A stretch of DNA of 64,000 bases from Solanum dulcamara (Eukaryota > Streptophyta > Magnoliopsida > Solanales > Solanaceae), in assembly GCF_947179165.1 (NCBI RefSeq), contig NC_077242.1:23097097-23161096 (forward strand), in the 5' to 3' direction. Below are positions 24,310 through 35,510 of this stretch, in pieces. Below the pieces are notes generated by a model. That model was not told the DNA's origin. It worked only from the letters and a program-made list of their open reading frames with translations, and searched no databases. A program made the position numbers and the translations under genes. Position 1 is the stretch's first letter. The number at the start of each line of letters is the position of its first letter.

Positions 24310-25205
24310 ATATGTCACATTTACGGAGGTGACTTCCCAACATGTCACTTTTTAGGGATGTGACTTCCCAACATATCACTTTTTAGGGAAGTGACTTCCC
24401 AATATGTCACTTTTTAGGGATGTGACTTCCCAACGTGTCTCATTTTAGGGAGGTGATGTCCCAATATATCACTTTTTTGGGAGGTGACGTCCCAATGTGC
24501 TACTTTTTAGTGAGGTGACGTCCCAATATATCACTTTTTAGGAAGGTAACTTCCCAATGTGTCACTATTTAGGGAAGTGAGGTCCCAACATATCACTTTT
24601 TAGGGAGGTGACGTCCCAATATATTATTTTTTAAGGAGGTGACATCCCAACATATCACTTTTTAGGGAGGTAACGTCCCGATGTGTGACCTTTTAGGGAG
24701 GTGAGGTCCCAACATATCACTTTTTAGGGAGGTGACGTCCCAATATGTCACTTTTTAGGAGGTGACATCCCAACATATCACTTTTTAGGAAGGTGACGTC
24801 ATAATATGTCACATTTTAGGGAGATGACGTCCCGATGTAATAATAATTAGTCACTTTGAGGGCGGTGACGACCTAATATAATAATAACGTGTCATATTGA
24901 GGGTTGTGATGATCCAATATAGTATAACGTGTCACATTGAAGAAAGTGATGATCCAATATAATATGATGTGTCACTTTGAAGGAAATGACGATCCAATAC
25001 AATATGATGTGTCACGTTGAAGGAAGTGATTCTCCAATGAAGCGATGCTCCAATAATAACATGTCACGTTGAAGGAAGTGACGTGCCAAATAATATAATG
25101 TATCACCTTGAAGAAAGTGATGCTCTAATATAATAGGTCACGTTGAAGGAAGTGACTCTCCAATAATATAACGTGTCAATTTGAAGGAAGTGACGCTTTG
25201 GTAAT
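24310..25205. repeat. Tandem array in family T copy 1: 30-bp units, then degenerate ~40-bp units
   Basis: About 17 units of 30 bp (core GGGAGGTGACGTCCCAATAT then GTCACTTTTTA) run from 24310 to about 24840. Each contains GTGAC...GTCAC and GGGA...TCCC inverted pairs. From about 24840 to 25205 a looser unit of about 40 bp (core GTGACGATCCAATATAATA, then GTGTCAC and TTGAAGGAA) continues the same theme. The array lies between blocks that flank unrelated arrays in copy 2. Confidence 0.85.
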
Positions 25206-25631
25206 AAGTTAACATGCTTAGGTGGCGGTTCAATATGTCTCTATGAATGGCAGGCAATCCGAACACAATATTTCATCTTCTAGTTTGAGAAGTTGGTAGC
25301 ATCCCTGTTGTCATTAAAGACTTTGTCATCCATGCTCTCACAGAGAATTTGTTATTTTTGAAAACAAAGAGTTTAACATATGTCAAAATATTTAAAATAT
25401 GTCATGATGATCTGATAGCCGACAAAAACGTCTGGCTTAATTCTTCAAAACTTTGGGAGGATCTTTGAAATTTGACATTGGAATGGAGATTTTGAGAATA
25501 TTAACTATTCCAAAAAGTCACCCTTGTTTCCATTCCAAGGGTACTTAATTGAAATAGTTTGTACGAAGAACATATGACCGATTCAAAACATGCCCCAATT
25601 TCCTCTAAGGTATGTAATTTGAAACAGTAGA

Positions 25632-25700
25632 AAGGCCGAATCCTTATATAGGATTGCCTACGTATATTGCTTGAACAAGAAATCAGGTCTGACATAGTTC
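25632..25700 (-). other. Structured motif, copy c
   Basis: Upstream hairpin AATCC-ttatata-GGATT. Anchors GCCTACGTAT, AATCAGGTC and ATAGTTC. Inner hairpin CTTG-aa-CAAG. The outer stem CTACG/CATAG has one mismatch consistent with C-to-T decay. Confidence 0.65.
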
Positions 25701-26470
25701 AAACCTAAAACTTGATAGAATTTAGAGAACATAAGATTTTGCCATCAAAATGAGAAAGGATATGAAGAAAAAAAATGAAACTAAATTCGTCAACATAGAA
25801 CAAAATAAGAGATAGCTTGTCAGATTGGATCCTTGAAATTGGGACTTCTTAGCATATTCAATAACATCTTTGAAAATATATTTTTGCGTCTTTTTTTTGG
25901 TAAACATCTAGCTTAATTCTTTAGAACTTTAGGAGGATCTTTGAAATTTTGCCTCCAATTATAACAACGACACTTGTGAAGTTCAAATGTAAGGAGTACA
26001 GAAATAAAATTATTAAAATAAATGGTATAACATAACATAAGTTTAAAGATAAAGCCGTTCAGCTTATACTGGTTTGGATAACATCTCGTCATTTTAGCCA
26101 TTCTGTTGGACTATTTTATGAGTAGAAATCATCTGAATTATGATGAGGCCACTGTGGGTCTAACGATGCCTTGTGACTTTATAGTTCCTGCATCCAAAGA
26201 AAAATTCTTAGTTTTTTAGAGATTGATTCGTTTTGTCTTTGCCTTGCCATCCTGATGCTTCTCTGGCATTTGTCTTGCAAGGTTGTCTAGTCTCAAAATG
26301 TAGGCTTGATAGAATTATTGTGGGCCTCCTTGAAAATTCTTCCCCAGTTTAGATATATAAGAACTCTTGAACTTTCTTGTAGTTTCTAATTGAATTTTTG
26401 AGATTCCTGCCCCAGTTGCAATTTCAATGAGATCCCTAATTCTGACTTGTTGGAGAAATCCATCTTCTAA

Positions 26471-26497
26471 AGAATTTTGAGATCCACTCAAAATTCT
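26471..26497. repeat. Perfect palindrome AGAATTTTGAG/CTCAAAATTCT
   Basis: An 11-bp perfect inverted repeat with a 5-base spacer (ATCCA), followed by GCCCTAGTTT. Related palindromes recur in copy 2 at 60954-61157, followed by the same TGTCCYAGTT tail. Confidence 0.75.
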
Positions 26498-26544
26498 GCC
26501 CTAGTTTCCCTTATAAAGGGAAATAAATATCTTTTAGGAAATTT

Positions 26545-26605
26545 GACCGAGCCGGTGTGGCGCCTACGTATTCTGTTGAGGCAGAAATCAGGTCAAACAT
26601 AGTTC
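26545..26605 (-). other. Structured motif, copy d
   Basis: GACCGA, upstream hairpin GCC-ggtgt-GGC, GCCTACGTAT, inner hairpin TTCTG-ttgagg-CAGAA, ATCAGGTC, CATAGTTC. The outer stem has one mismatch. Confidence 0.7.
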
Positions 26606-26648
26606 CCCTCTTGGGAGGTAAAGAAATTGGAAATTTTGATATGGAAAT

Positions 26649-26711
26649 GACCGAGGCCGACATAGGCCTCCTACGTATCTCACTTTTAAAAATTCAGGTC
26701 AAACATAGTTC
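26649..26711 (-). other. Structured motif, copy e
   Basis: GACCG, upstream hairpin AGGCC-gacata-GGCCT, CCTACGTAT, weak inner hairpin TTTT/AAAA, TTCAGGTC, CATAGTTC. It lies 104 bp from copy d. Confidence 0.7.
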
Positions 26712-26894
26712 AAACAAACTAAGAAGTATGATTACAAGGGAAATCAAACCATAATGTGTGGTTACAAAGAAAGAACGTGACAAAGTTCGATTACAAAGAA
26801 AAAAAATGACAAACTCTAAATGCAAGATTGAAAGATGCCAAAAGTGCAACTTCCAGAAAATTTCATTCTTACTTATGACTGGTTATACCAACGA

Positions 26895-27244
26895 TTACTC
26901 ATTGTACTTGGGTAGTGGGTTGTTGTTCACATTTGGTGGAGCTTCTGTGAGCTTAGCCACCTCATTGTCAATCAGGTCTTGAACTTTGCGTTTGAGTGTC
27001 ATATATTTCTCGATATCATGCCCAACAATTCCTGAGTGATAGGCACAATGTTTACCTGGGTCATACCAATCAGCTAAAGTATTCACATTCTTAGCTTCTA
27101 TTGGATGGAGTATTCCTTTGTCTTTCAACCTCCCAAAAAGGTCAGTTTGTGATTCTGCCAATGGAATGAAGACTCGAGGCTAGTTTCTCTCAAAGTTTGG
27201 ATGAGGTACGTTATTGCAAATATTTTGCATTGGTCGCGAAGCAC
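26895..27244 (-). pseudogene. gag of family T copy 1, C-terminal part
   Basis: The peptide around CAYHSGIVGHDIEKY and MTLKRKVQDLIDN matches the C-terminal zinc-knuckle region of Ty3 gag proteins of the non-chromovirus (Tat/Ogre) type. The last Cys of the knuckle is replaced by Tyr. The frame runs right up to the GATAA target duplication at 27245-27249, where the level-2 element interrupts it. The N-terminal part resumes at 49705. Nothing resembling protease follows on the left. Confidence 0.7.
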
Positions 27245-27249
27245 GATAA

Positions 27250-29568
27250 TGTAACACCCCGTTTATTCTAGCCTAGACTAATTTTGAGGACTATAAGAAA
27301 GATCGAGAAAAGTGAGTTGTGCCTATGTGTATGAGTCAACTTACGAGTTGTAGGAACTCCCACAGATCATAGGAGGGACTCGTTGTGTTGGCATTGAGGT
27401 TTGAAATCTGGACAAGTCTAGAAGTGAGTCAACAAGTCTATGGATGACTCTAGAGAAGTCGATGACTCATAAGAATGAGTCATGGGGCCAAGGTCTAACC
27501 TCTGAAAAATATAAGCCTCAGTACTTTGACTACGAGTTAACATGATGATCCGTAGAAATGATCACGAGTTGTAGAAATAACTCATAGAGACCCTTGACAC
27601 TTAGCCAAAAATTCAAGACTCCAAGTCAATTCTACGAGTGAAGTCACAGACTCATCAAAGAGTCTACGAGTCATAGAAATGACACGTAGAAGAGATTTAG
27701 AGACTCCAAGATCGATAGTCCGAGAATGTTGGCAGGATGAGAAGGGTCTACGACCCGTTATACTTTCTACGAGTCGTAGACTTGACTCATAGAAATGTTT
27801 ATAGACTATAACCCAGTTTTACGAATAGTCTTCTATGACCCGTAGAAGGGTCTACGAGTCGTAGATCTAATTTGTAGATGGCCAGAGTTAATTTTTATGA
27901 AGGGTATTCGTGTCTTTTCCCACATTTTCCAAACTAAAACCATGACATTTTAGGACTAAATTAAGTCCCTTATCAGTACTTTGTATGCATAATACTCTCA
28001 TTAACACTTAGATTATTTGAGAGCGAGGATTTGAGAAGAGAAGAAAGGCTAGGGTTCAAGTTCTTTAAGAAAGGTCTTTGAGTTCTTGATTGCTCTTCGT
28101 GTCTAGGTATGTAAGGACAAACTAAAACATGAATTCCATTCCTCCATGTGCCTATGATTGTGATAGATTGATTGTGTACAGATTGAGTCTCCATGATTGT
28201 ATTTCTTAAGAAATTCTTGTCTTAAAAATATACATGTTTTTACTATTTAATGATTAAATATGGATTTCCTACAAATAAATTTCTTGAACTCATGATTTGA
28301 ATTACTTGCTTACTTAAAACCTAGTAGCATGTTGGTTGATATTGAATTGTATACACCTTAAGATTGAGTCTAGAGCCTTGAAATGTGAATGTATGATTGT
28401 GATTGTAATTGTAATGTGAGCATGATAATAGTATTGATGGTGATGATGAATTGATAGTTCTGAATATTGTTATAAATAATTTTCTAAAACCTCTCTTAAC
28501 TAAATATTTGAGAATGATTGAGAAATTGGTTGGTTGAAAGGTCTGATTTGATAGAATGGATGAGTTGAAAAGAGTCCAAAAGAGATTTACTGATTTGATT
28601 TGATTTGGGTTGATTGTCTAATGAGCTTGAGTCTTGGGAGGAGTATCGAGCATCGAATTGGGTAAGAGTAAGTAATAACTCAAATCTTATAACTACGTCA
28701 TCAAACGTAGGAGAGGATTGAACCATTAAAGTCGTATATTTCCTAAATTATTGTCTTGACATAATAGGATTTGATTGGTTATGTATCCATCATTGTTTTA
28801 TTCGTTCTTACCCTGGAAAGGTAAGGAATAACATGGCAACAACGTCGGTTTGTTGTACTATCACTGGCTCATAAGTGATGGTTGTCGAAGAAGAGAAACT
28901 CCTATATAGGTTTTGATAGTACTTTGAGTCGGACTGGAATGGATTGGAAATGATTGGTCTTGTCTAAATCATATTCTTATTTTGACTTAGAATATCTTGA
29001 TTGAGTTGTCCATTCTTCTGATTTGAAATTCTGAGTTGATTTGATTCTACCCTGATGCATGTTTTATTTTGCCATTTTACATACTCGTATATTCCACGTA
29101 TTGACATCTATTTGGGCCTGTATCATTTCATGATGCAGTGACAGGCATTAGAGATCATCAACAGGTGCATTGTTGAGGGTCTATCCATATTCAGCTGATT
29201 GGTGAGTCCTCTTTGCTTCCAGATGATACCCCATTTATCATTCTAGCATGAGTTTAGTTTTCTTTATTTGATTTAAGGTATCCATGAACCTATCGTTGAC
29301 ACCTCCTATATTATTGATATAGGATTCATAGACGGGAGTGTTGATGGTGTTGATTCATTTTTCTTTGACTAGTTTCATTCTTCTAGTTATTGATTGGATA
29401 AATAGTTGGCCTTTGGCCTTATTTATGAATAGAAAGCTTAATGAGTTGAGTCTTCCGCTGATAAAATATGATTGAATAAATGTGTGATTAGACTAAGTGG
29501 GTCGCTTGAGGACCAGTAATGGTCTTCAAGTGCTGGCCACATCTAGGGTACCCTTTCGGAGTGTGACA
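27250..29568 (+). repeat. 5' LTR of the Tekay-type element
   Basis: Opens TGTAACACCCCGTTTATTC and closes ...CGGAGTGTGACA, 2319 bp. The middle (27400-27960) is packed with short palindromic words such as CTACGAGTCGTAG and TACGACCCGTAGAA, which also recur in the level-3/4 LTRs. Confidence 0.9.
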
Positions 29569-29572
29569 AACT

Positions 29573-29584
29573 TGGTATTAGAGC
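29573..29584 (+). other. Primer-binding site (initiator Met tRNA)
   Basis: TGGTATTAGAGC, one base off the standard TGGTATCAGAGC, starts four bases after the 5' LTR end. Confidence 0.85.
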
Positions 29585-29779
29585 ACAGAGTTTAAGAGTT
29601 CTAGGGAGTCTATGAAGCTGTGTTTAGTAGAGTCTTGCATATGGGTCTATTATGCACCACACTTATAATTAGGAGGCTATAGGACATTAGGAATTGTTTC
29701 CTTTCTTCATATTCTAAGTTCGTGCGAAAGAGTTTAACTCTAAAAGTTCCTTCCTAATTTGTGCGTTACACATTTGCAG

Positions 29780-31314
29780 ATAATGCCTCCTAAATAAAAT
29801 GCTAGCCAGAGGAACGCCGCTAATACTGAGGTTCCACAATATGAGATTCTCGTACCATCTGGAGTGAGAACTAGGTGTCGACCTATAAGGTCTACCGAGG
29901 CACCACAAGAGCCCAAAATTCTAGAGCCTAGGGTTCTCAATCCCAGGCCAGTGTGACTCAAGGATCGAAGGGAAAGCTGCCTTATAACAAGTGTGGTAAG
30001 CTCCACTTGGAAGAATGTAGAAAGGGGAAGAATGGCTGTTATAAATGTGGCCAGGTGGTTCATTTCCATAGGGGGTATCCAACATGGGAAACAGAGCCCA
30101 ATCTTCTACTACAATACCACGGCTAGAGTTAATCAGAGGGACACTACTTCAGGTATGGGAGCAGGTACAAACTGTCTATATGCCATGGGTAGTTTCCAAG
30201 ATCAGGAGAACTCCCCAGACATTGTGACGAGTATGATTAGAGTCTTTACTCTTATTTTTTATGGTTTGATGGATTCGGGTGCCATGTTATCTTTTGTATC
30301 TCCTTATGTGGCTAGTAGATTTGATAGAGTCTCTAAGTGTCTTCTTGAACCTTTTAGTGTATCTACTCATGTTGGTGAGTCTATCTTAGCTGAGAGGTCG
30401 ATTTTGATGTGATTCTTGGCATGGACTGGCTATATGCTTGTTATGCCTCTATTGATTGTAGAACTCAGATTGTTAAGTTCAGTTTCCTGAATGAGCCTGT
30501 CTTAGAATGGAAAGGTAGTCTTTTTGTGCCTACGGGTAAGTTTATCTCCTACCTTAGGGACAGAAAGTTGATCTCTAAAGAGTGTATCTATCACATCGTT
30601 AGAGTCAAAGATAATATTGTTGAGTCCCCTACTCTTGAGGCAGTCTTGATTGTAAATGAGTTTCCTGAAGTATTTCTTGAAGATCTGCCAAGAGTCCCTC
30701 TTGATATAAAGGTTGACTTTGGGATCGATGTTCTTTTCGATACGCGACCTATTTCTATTCTTCCATATAGAATGGCTCCTACCAAGTTGAAAGAACTAAA
30801 AGAATAGCTAAAAGATCTCATAGATAAGGAATTCATTAGGTCGAGTGTCTTACCTTGGGGCGCTCCCTTCCTCTTTGTGCAAAATAAATATGGATCATTA
30901 AAAATGTGCATTGACTATCGTCAACTGAATAAGGTCACCATAAAGAACAAGTACCCTCTTCCCAGAATAAATGATTTATTTGACCAGCTTCAGGGTGCCA
31001 CTTGCTTCTCAAATATAGACCTCAGGTCAGGCTACCACCAGTTGAAACTGAGAGAATGTGACATACCAAAGACTGCTTTGAGTTTCTGGTTATGTCCTTT
31101 GGTTTGACCAACGCTCCTGCAACTTTTATGGACTTGATGAACAGAGTGTTCAAATAGTATTTGGACATGTTTGTGATTGTATTTATAGATGATATATTGA
31201 TCTATTTGAGGAGTGAGGAGGAGCATGCTAATTATCTCAGAATTGTCCTTCAGACTCTCAAGGATTGGGAACTATATGCCAAGTTTTCAAAGTGTCAATT
31301 TTGGCTTGCTTCTG
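29780..31314 (+). pseudogene. Tekay gag remnant, protease and first half of reverse transcriptase
   Basis: A start-like ATGCCTCC at about 29781 leads a strongly shortened gag. A zinc knuckle (CYKCGQVVHFHRGYP, last Cys lost) lies near 30040-30080. The protease active site reads LMDSGAMLSFVSPYVA near 30270, followed by LGMDWLYACYASIDC. The RT spans 30640-31314, with [18 protein letters not shown] and the catalytic FIDDILIY (near 31182). A frameshift near 31080 and internal stops break it. It is cut at 31314 by the solo LTR, exactly within the LASV|AFLGH block. Confidence 0.85.
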
Positions 31315-32733
31315 TGTCACGACCCGACCTAGGACCCAGTCGTAACACGACGATCAATATGCGAGGGGCCCTAACCATAAGTCATCTTAGCATACATCGC
31401 ATACATAAGGTAAAGAACAATATAAATATGAGTGGAAGTAGTCATTAAGTAGAGAATGAGACTAAGGAAAATCAACTCTATAACTGCCTAATCCAGACTA
31501 CACCAATGAATATCGTCTAAACATGCCTCTAGTCTAATCTTTGACGGGGACTTATGACAAGATCCAAGCTCACCCTAATAATAGAAGAAAGTGAAAACAA
31601 TAGTAACATGAATAAAAGTCTTGTCCTCGGTAGAATGAGGACTCACCAACTTCTTTGAAATCTAGAGAAAATCTCTAGCCACGAGTAGGATGATCGTTAG
31701 TATCATCTGCCTCTATATTATGTGATAATGTAGGTAAAATATGTGTTAGTACTTTGAATGTACTAAGTATGTGATATATGCATAAACAATGAAATAAGTT
31801 ATAAACAATATGAGCATTGGATGCATGACCAATGTAATGAAAAGCATGACTAAGGCTTGAAAAACATTTGAAATCATATTTAAAACTTGTGGTTAATGCA
31901 TCATAAACATCATAGTAAAACATACTTCATGTCATATAAATTGTGAGATAGGACCTTTAACCTTATGAGAGATCATGTATATGTGAAAGATATTAATAGT
32001 CATAGTAAGAAATACCTTAAACATTGATACAAGGACTATGTAACTTAGTGAGAGCGACCGTTAACCGACATAAACCATGTGAGCTATAATATGGAGTCCC
32101 AATGTTTACCCATACATTGGAGGAAATGGGGAGACTACTTGCTAAGGTAGACTCCTATATGCCTAAGTGGATCCACTAAGCTACACTAAGGATCGAGCCT
32201 CAACTACGGGTGAGCCTCAAAGGAACCAAGACTCTTCTATGGGTGATCCTCAAAGGAATCAAGCGTCTTCTATGGGTGATCATCTAAGGAATCAAGACTT
32301 TTCTATGGGTAATCCTTTATCCTATGGTGGCACATAGTTATAGGACAATGGGATCTTTTTACGGGTCTCTTGCCTTTGCTACGAGAGAGAATGCTTATAC
32401 CAAGGTCCACTTGGTGCTAGGTAAACTCTCAACGGAATCTCATAAACATGATCATAACATAATAAGGAAGGATAGTAACTGCATATCAATCCATCTTTAA
32501 AAAATATTAGGAATAGCTCATCTACTTAGTGATTCATAAGAATCTATAACTTTGGTGAGAATTGTTGTTACCACCATCTTTAAAACATCTTTTGATCTTA
32601 ACTCTGATCATCATCATAGCTTTAACTTTAGAATCATAAATCTCAACTTTAACTCATATAAAACTTATATTGAAAATCATTTAACTCATGATCAACTCAT
32701 AAACTCATTCTTAACTTTGATCATCATTATAAC

Positions 32734-35119
32734 AGTCATGACCCGACCTAGGGCCTAGTCGTAACATGATGATTGAGATGCGAGGAACCCCAACCATAAG
32801 ACATCTTAGCATTCATTGCATACATAAGGTAAAGAAAAATATAAAGATAAGCGGAAGTAATCATGAGTGGGGTTAGGGGATAAGAAAAACCCAAATCTAT
32901 AAACGTCCAAACTAGACTACACCAATACATCGTCTATACATGCCTCTAGTTTAACCTTTGACGGGGGCTTAGGAAAATCTCCTAGCTCACCCTAGTAATC
33001 GAAGGAATGTCTAAGAAATAAAAACATGAAATAAAGCTTTGTCCTCAGTAGAATGAGGACTCACCAACTCATTGGAGATCTAAAGAAAACTCAACTCTAG
33101 CCACGAGCGGAGTAGTCATGAGTGTCGTCCGTCCCTATATTTTGAGACAATGTAGGCAAAATATGTGTTCATATATTTGAATGTACTAAGTATGTGAGGT
33201 ATGCATGACAAGTAAGAGAACATAATCAATATTCCATAAGATGCATGACCAATCATAATGAGCATGAGTATAGCTTAAAAGCAATTTTGAAACATAAGAA
33301 ATTATTGGTCAAGCATATCATAAAACTTCAACTTTCAACTCATAACTTGATATCTTAAAGCTTAACTTGAACTTGTGTTGGATAAGACCTTTAATCGACA
33401 ACTAAGACCATGCGAGCTGCTACATGGAATCCAATGACTCCTGCATTGAGACAGGTCGATGGCCCCTGCATCGAAATAGGGGAGGCTAAGTTGCCAGGGC
33501 ATACTCCAAAGATAACTCAACTCAACTCAACTGGTCTATGTTGATCCATTAGCTAGGCAATGAAGGCAACCTATGTGGGTAATCTAGTTTGGGACTTTAG
33601 ATTGCTACTAGGATTCCCTTGGATAACTAACTGTGTTATCCGACCAAATCCCACCTAGAAGTTTTCTCCGTGCTTAGTCAATATCCCAACGGAAACTCAT
33701 AATCATACTCATAACATAGTAGGGAAAGATAGTAACTTCCTATCAATTCATCTTTAAAATATTTAGGAATAGCTCATCTAACTTTGTGATTCATAAGAAT
33801 CTATAACTTCGGTGAGAATTGTCCTTATCACCATCTTTAAGCATCTAATGATCTTAACTCTAATCATTATCTCAACCCTAACTTCAAAAAAGTTATAATC
33901 TCATCTGTAACTCATAGAAAACTATCCTTGTAAATCATTTAACTCATGATTAACTCATAAGATCATCTTTAACTTTGATCATCACTATAACTTTCATCAT
34001 AGAATCACAATATCAACTTTAAACCATGAAACGTTACTTGAAGATCATTGAACTCATAATCTATTCATGAAAATCATCTTTAACTTCATAATCCTAACTT
34101 GGAAATAGCTTCATGCATGGGCATTTATAATTCAACTTAAAATCATTCAATTCATATCAAAACATGCATATAATGATCAGAGCATTGATAACATCTAAAA
34201 ATGGAATTAAATAAGACCAATGCAATTTACCAAAACTAGGGTTCATAATCAATTAGAAATTAAAAAAAACTTTGAGAAAACCTTGGGACTTCATAGGTGA
34301 AAGGAACCCATGAATCAATTCCCACATACCTTGCTTGAATTCATCAGGAATTGAAGAAGAATCTTGGAGAAATTTGAAAACCCTAGCCTAAATTTGGAGA
34401 GAAATCTTGAGGGACCTTGTGAGTTCTTACCTTGGAATTTTTTGGGAGAGTGAATTGAATAGGAGGGGTTTTTGAAGAGAAGATTATTTTTAGACTTGAA
34501 ATTAGTCGTAAAAGTGTCTAGTTTCATTGAACTGAACTTTAGAAAAGACATAATTGTTATTCATTAAATCTGGAAAATTGGCCCTACGGATACCCTTTTA
34601 CAGGTTGTCGACGTAACGATGAGTCATCCAAATGACCCATCCTGTAGGCTTGAGAAAAGAGCCTAAAAACATAGTCTCTAAAGTTTATGAACGACCATGG
34701 TTTAAGACCAGTCAACTCAGGAACGATCCATTTTCAAGGCTCGTCCTGCAGGTCTGAAAACTTGCAATTACACTAGTCTCTAAAGTTTTAGGACGGGTGA
34801 TTCTTATGAACCATCATTGCTTCTATGAGCCATCCTTTCAAGTCATCATCCTATCCTTAGGTATACTTTGAACAAAGCCTCTGAACTCTGGTTGACGAGG
34901 GTTTTCTACGACCCGTCTTCTTGAGGACGACTCGTCCTGGACAATCGTAAAACCTCTCCTGAGGAAACTTCAACTTTTGTTCGAAGGGTCACTCTATGAT
35001 CCAACCTTACGAGCTATGAAAAGCTCTACGAGCCGTAGAGGTACTCGTTCATACGGATGGGTTCAAAATTTTGAGACTTTTCTCCTTGGTTCCAATTTTC
35101 TGACTTGCAGGGTCTTACA
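32734..35119 (-). repeat. 3' LTR of the level-4 element
   Basis: Plus-strand start AGTCATGACCCGACC (the expected TG is mutated to AG), end ...GGGTCTTACA. It contains the insertion target sequence of its own family (CACTATAAC|TTTCATC at about 33990) uninterrupted, which proves the orientation of the nesting. Confidence 0.85.
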
Positions 35120-35510
35120 ATATCTTCACCTTGAAAACATTCGTCCTCGAATGATATTAACTTATTATAGGAAGGACACGGGAAGAGGACTAGAAACCCA
35201 ATATGAACATAATGATATCTTAAAATACATGGAACATGAAAACTTTAACATAACATAAAATCATAACTTTGAAATCAAATTTTTCATGAACATGCATGCA
35301 TATGAATGACATAGGAGGAACTGAAATATGTAAGAGTCCAACTAGTTTGAATAAGAATAACTTACTACTTTAAGCTTGAGTAGAGGGAAAGAGGTACGAG
35401 TATCATTTAATCATATCCGCCTCCACCTCCCAAGTTGTACTTTCTACTTGTTGATACCTCCATAACACTTTGATGGACACAACCTCTTTGTTCCTTAACT
35501 TCTAGACTTC

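Larger units (their letters stand above)
23363..26894 (-). mobile_element. 3' non-coding region of family T, copy 1
   Basis: Between the 3' LTR and gag there is no pol coding sequence. Blocks at about 23380-23480, 24000-24130 and 26390-26610 match 58470-58580, 58620-58745 and 61020-61270 in copy 2, in the same order. The tandem array and five structured motifs listed separately lie here. Absence of RT, RNase H and integrase between gag and the 3' LTR suggests a non-autonomous, gag-only element moved by a partner. Confidence 0.65.

Noticed and set aside
24310..24840. Regular 30-bp repeats that look CRISPR-like
   Set aside because: No unique spacers: repeats are contiguous and diverged, in a plant retroelement.
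26545..26605. Structured motif as a hammerhead or twister ribozyme
   Set aside because: The hammerhead core CUGANGA...GAAA is absent on both strands, and the twister conserved residues are not seen.
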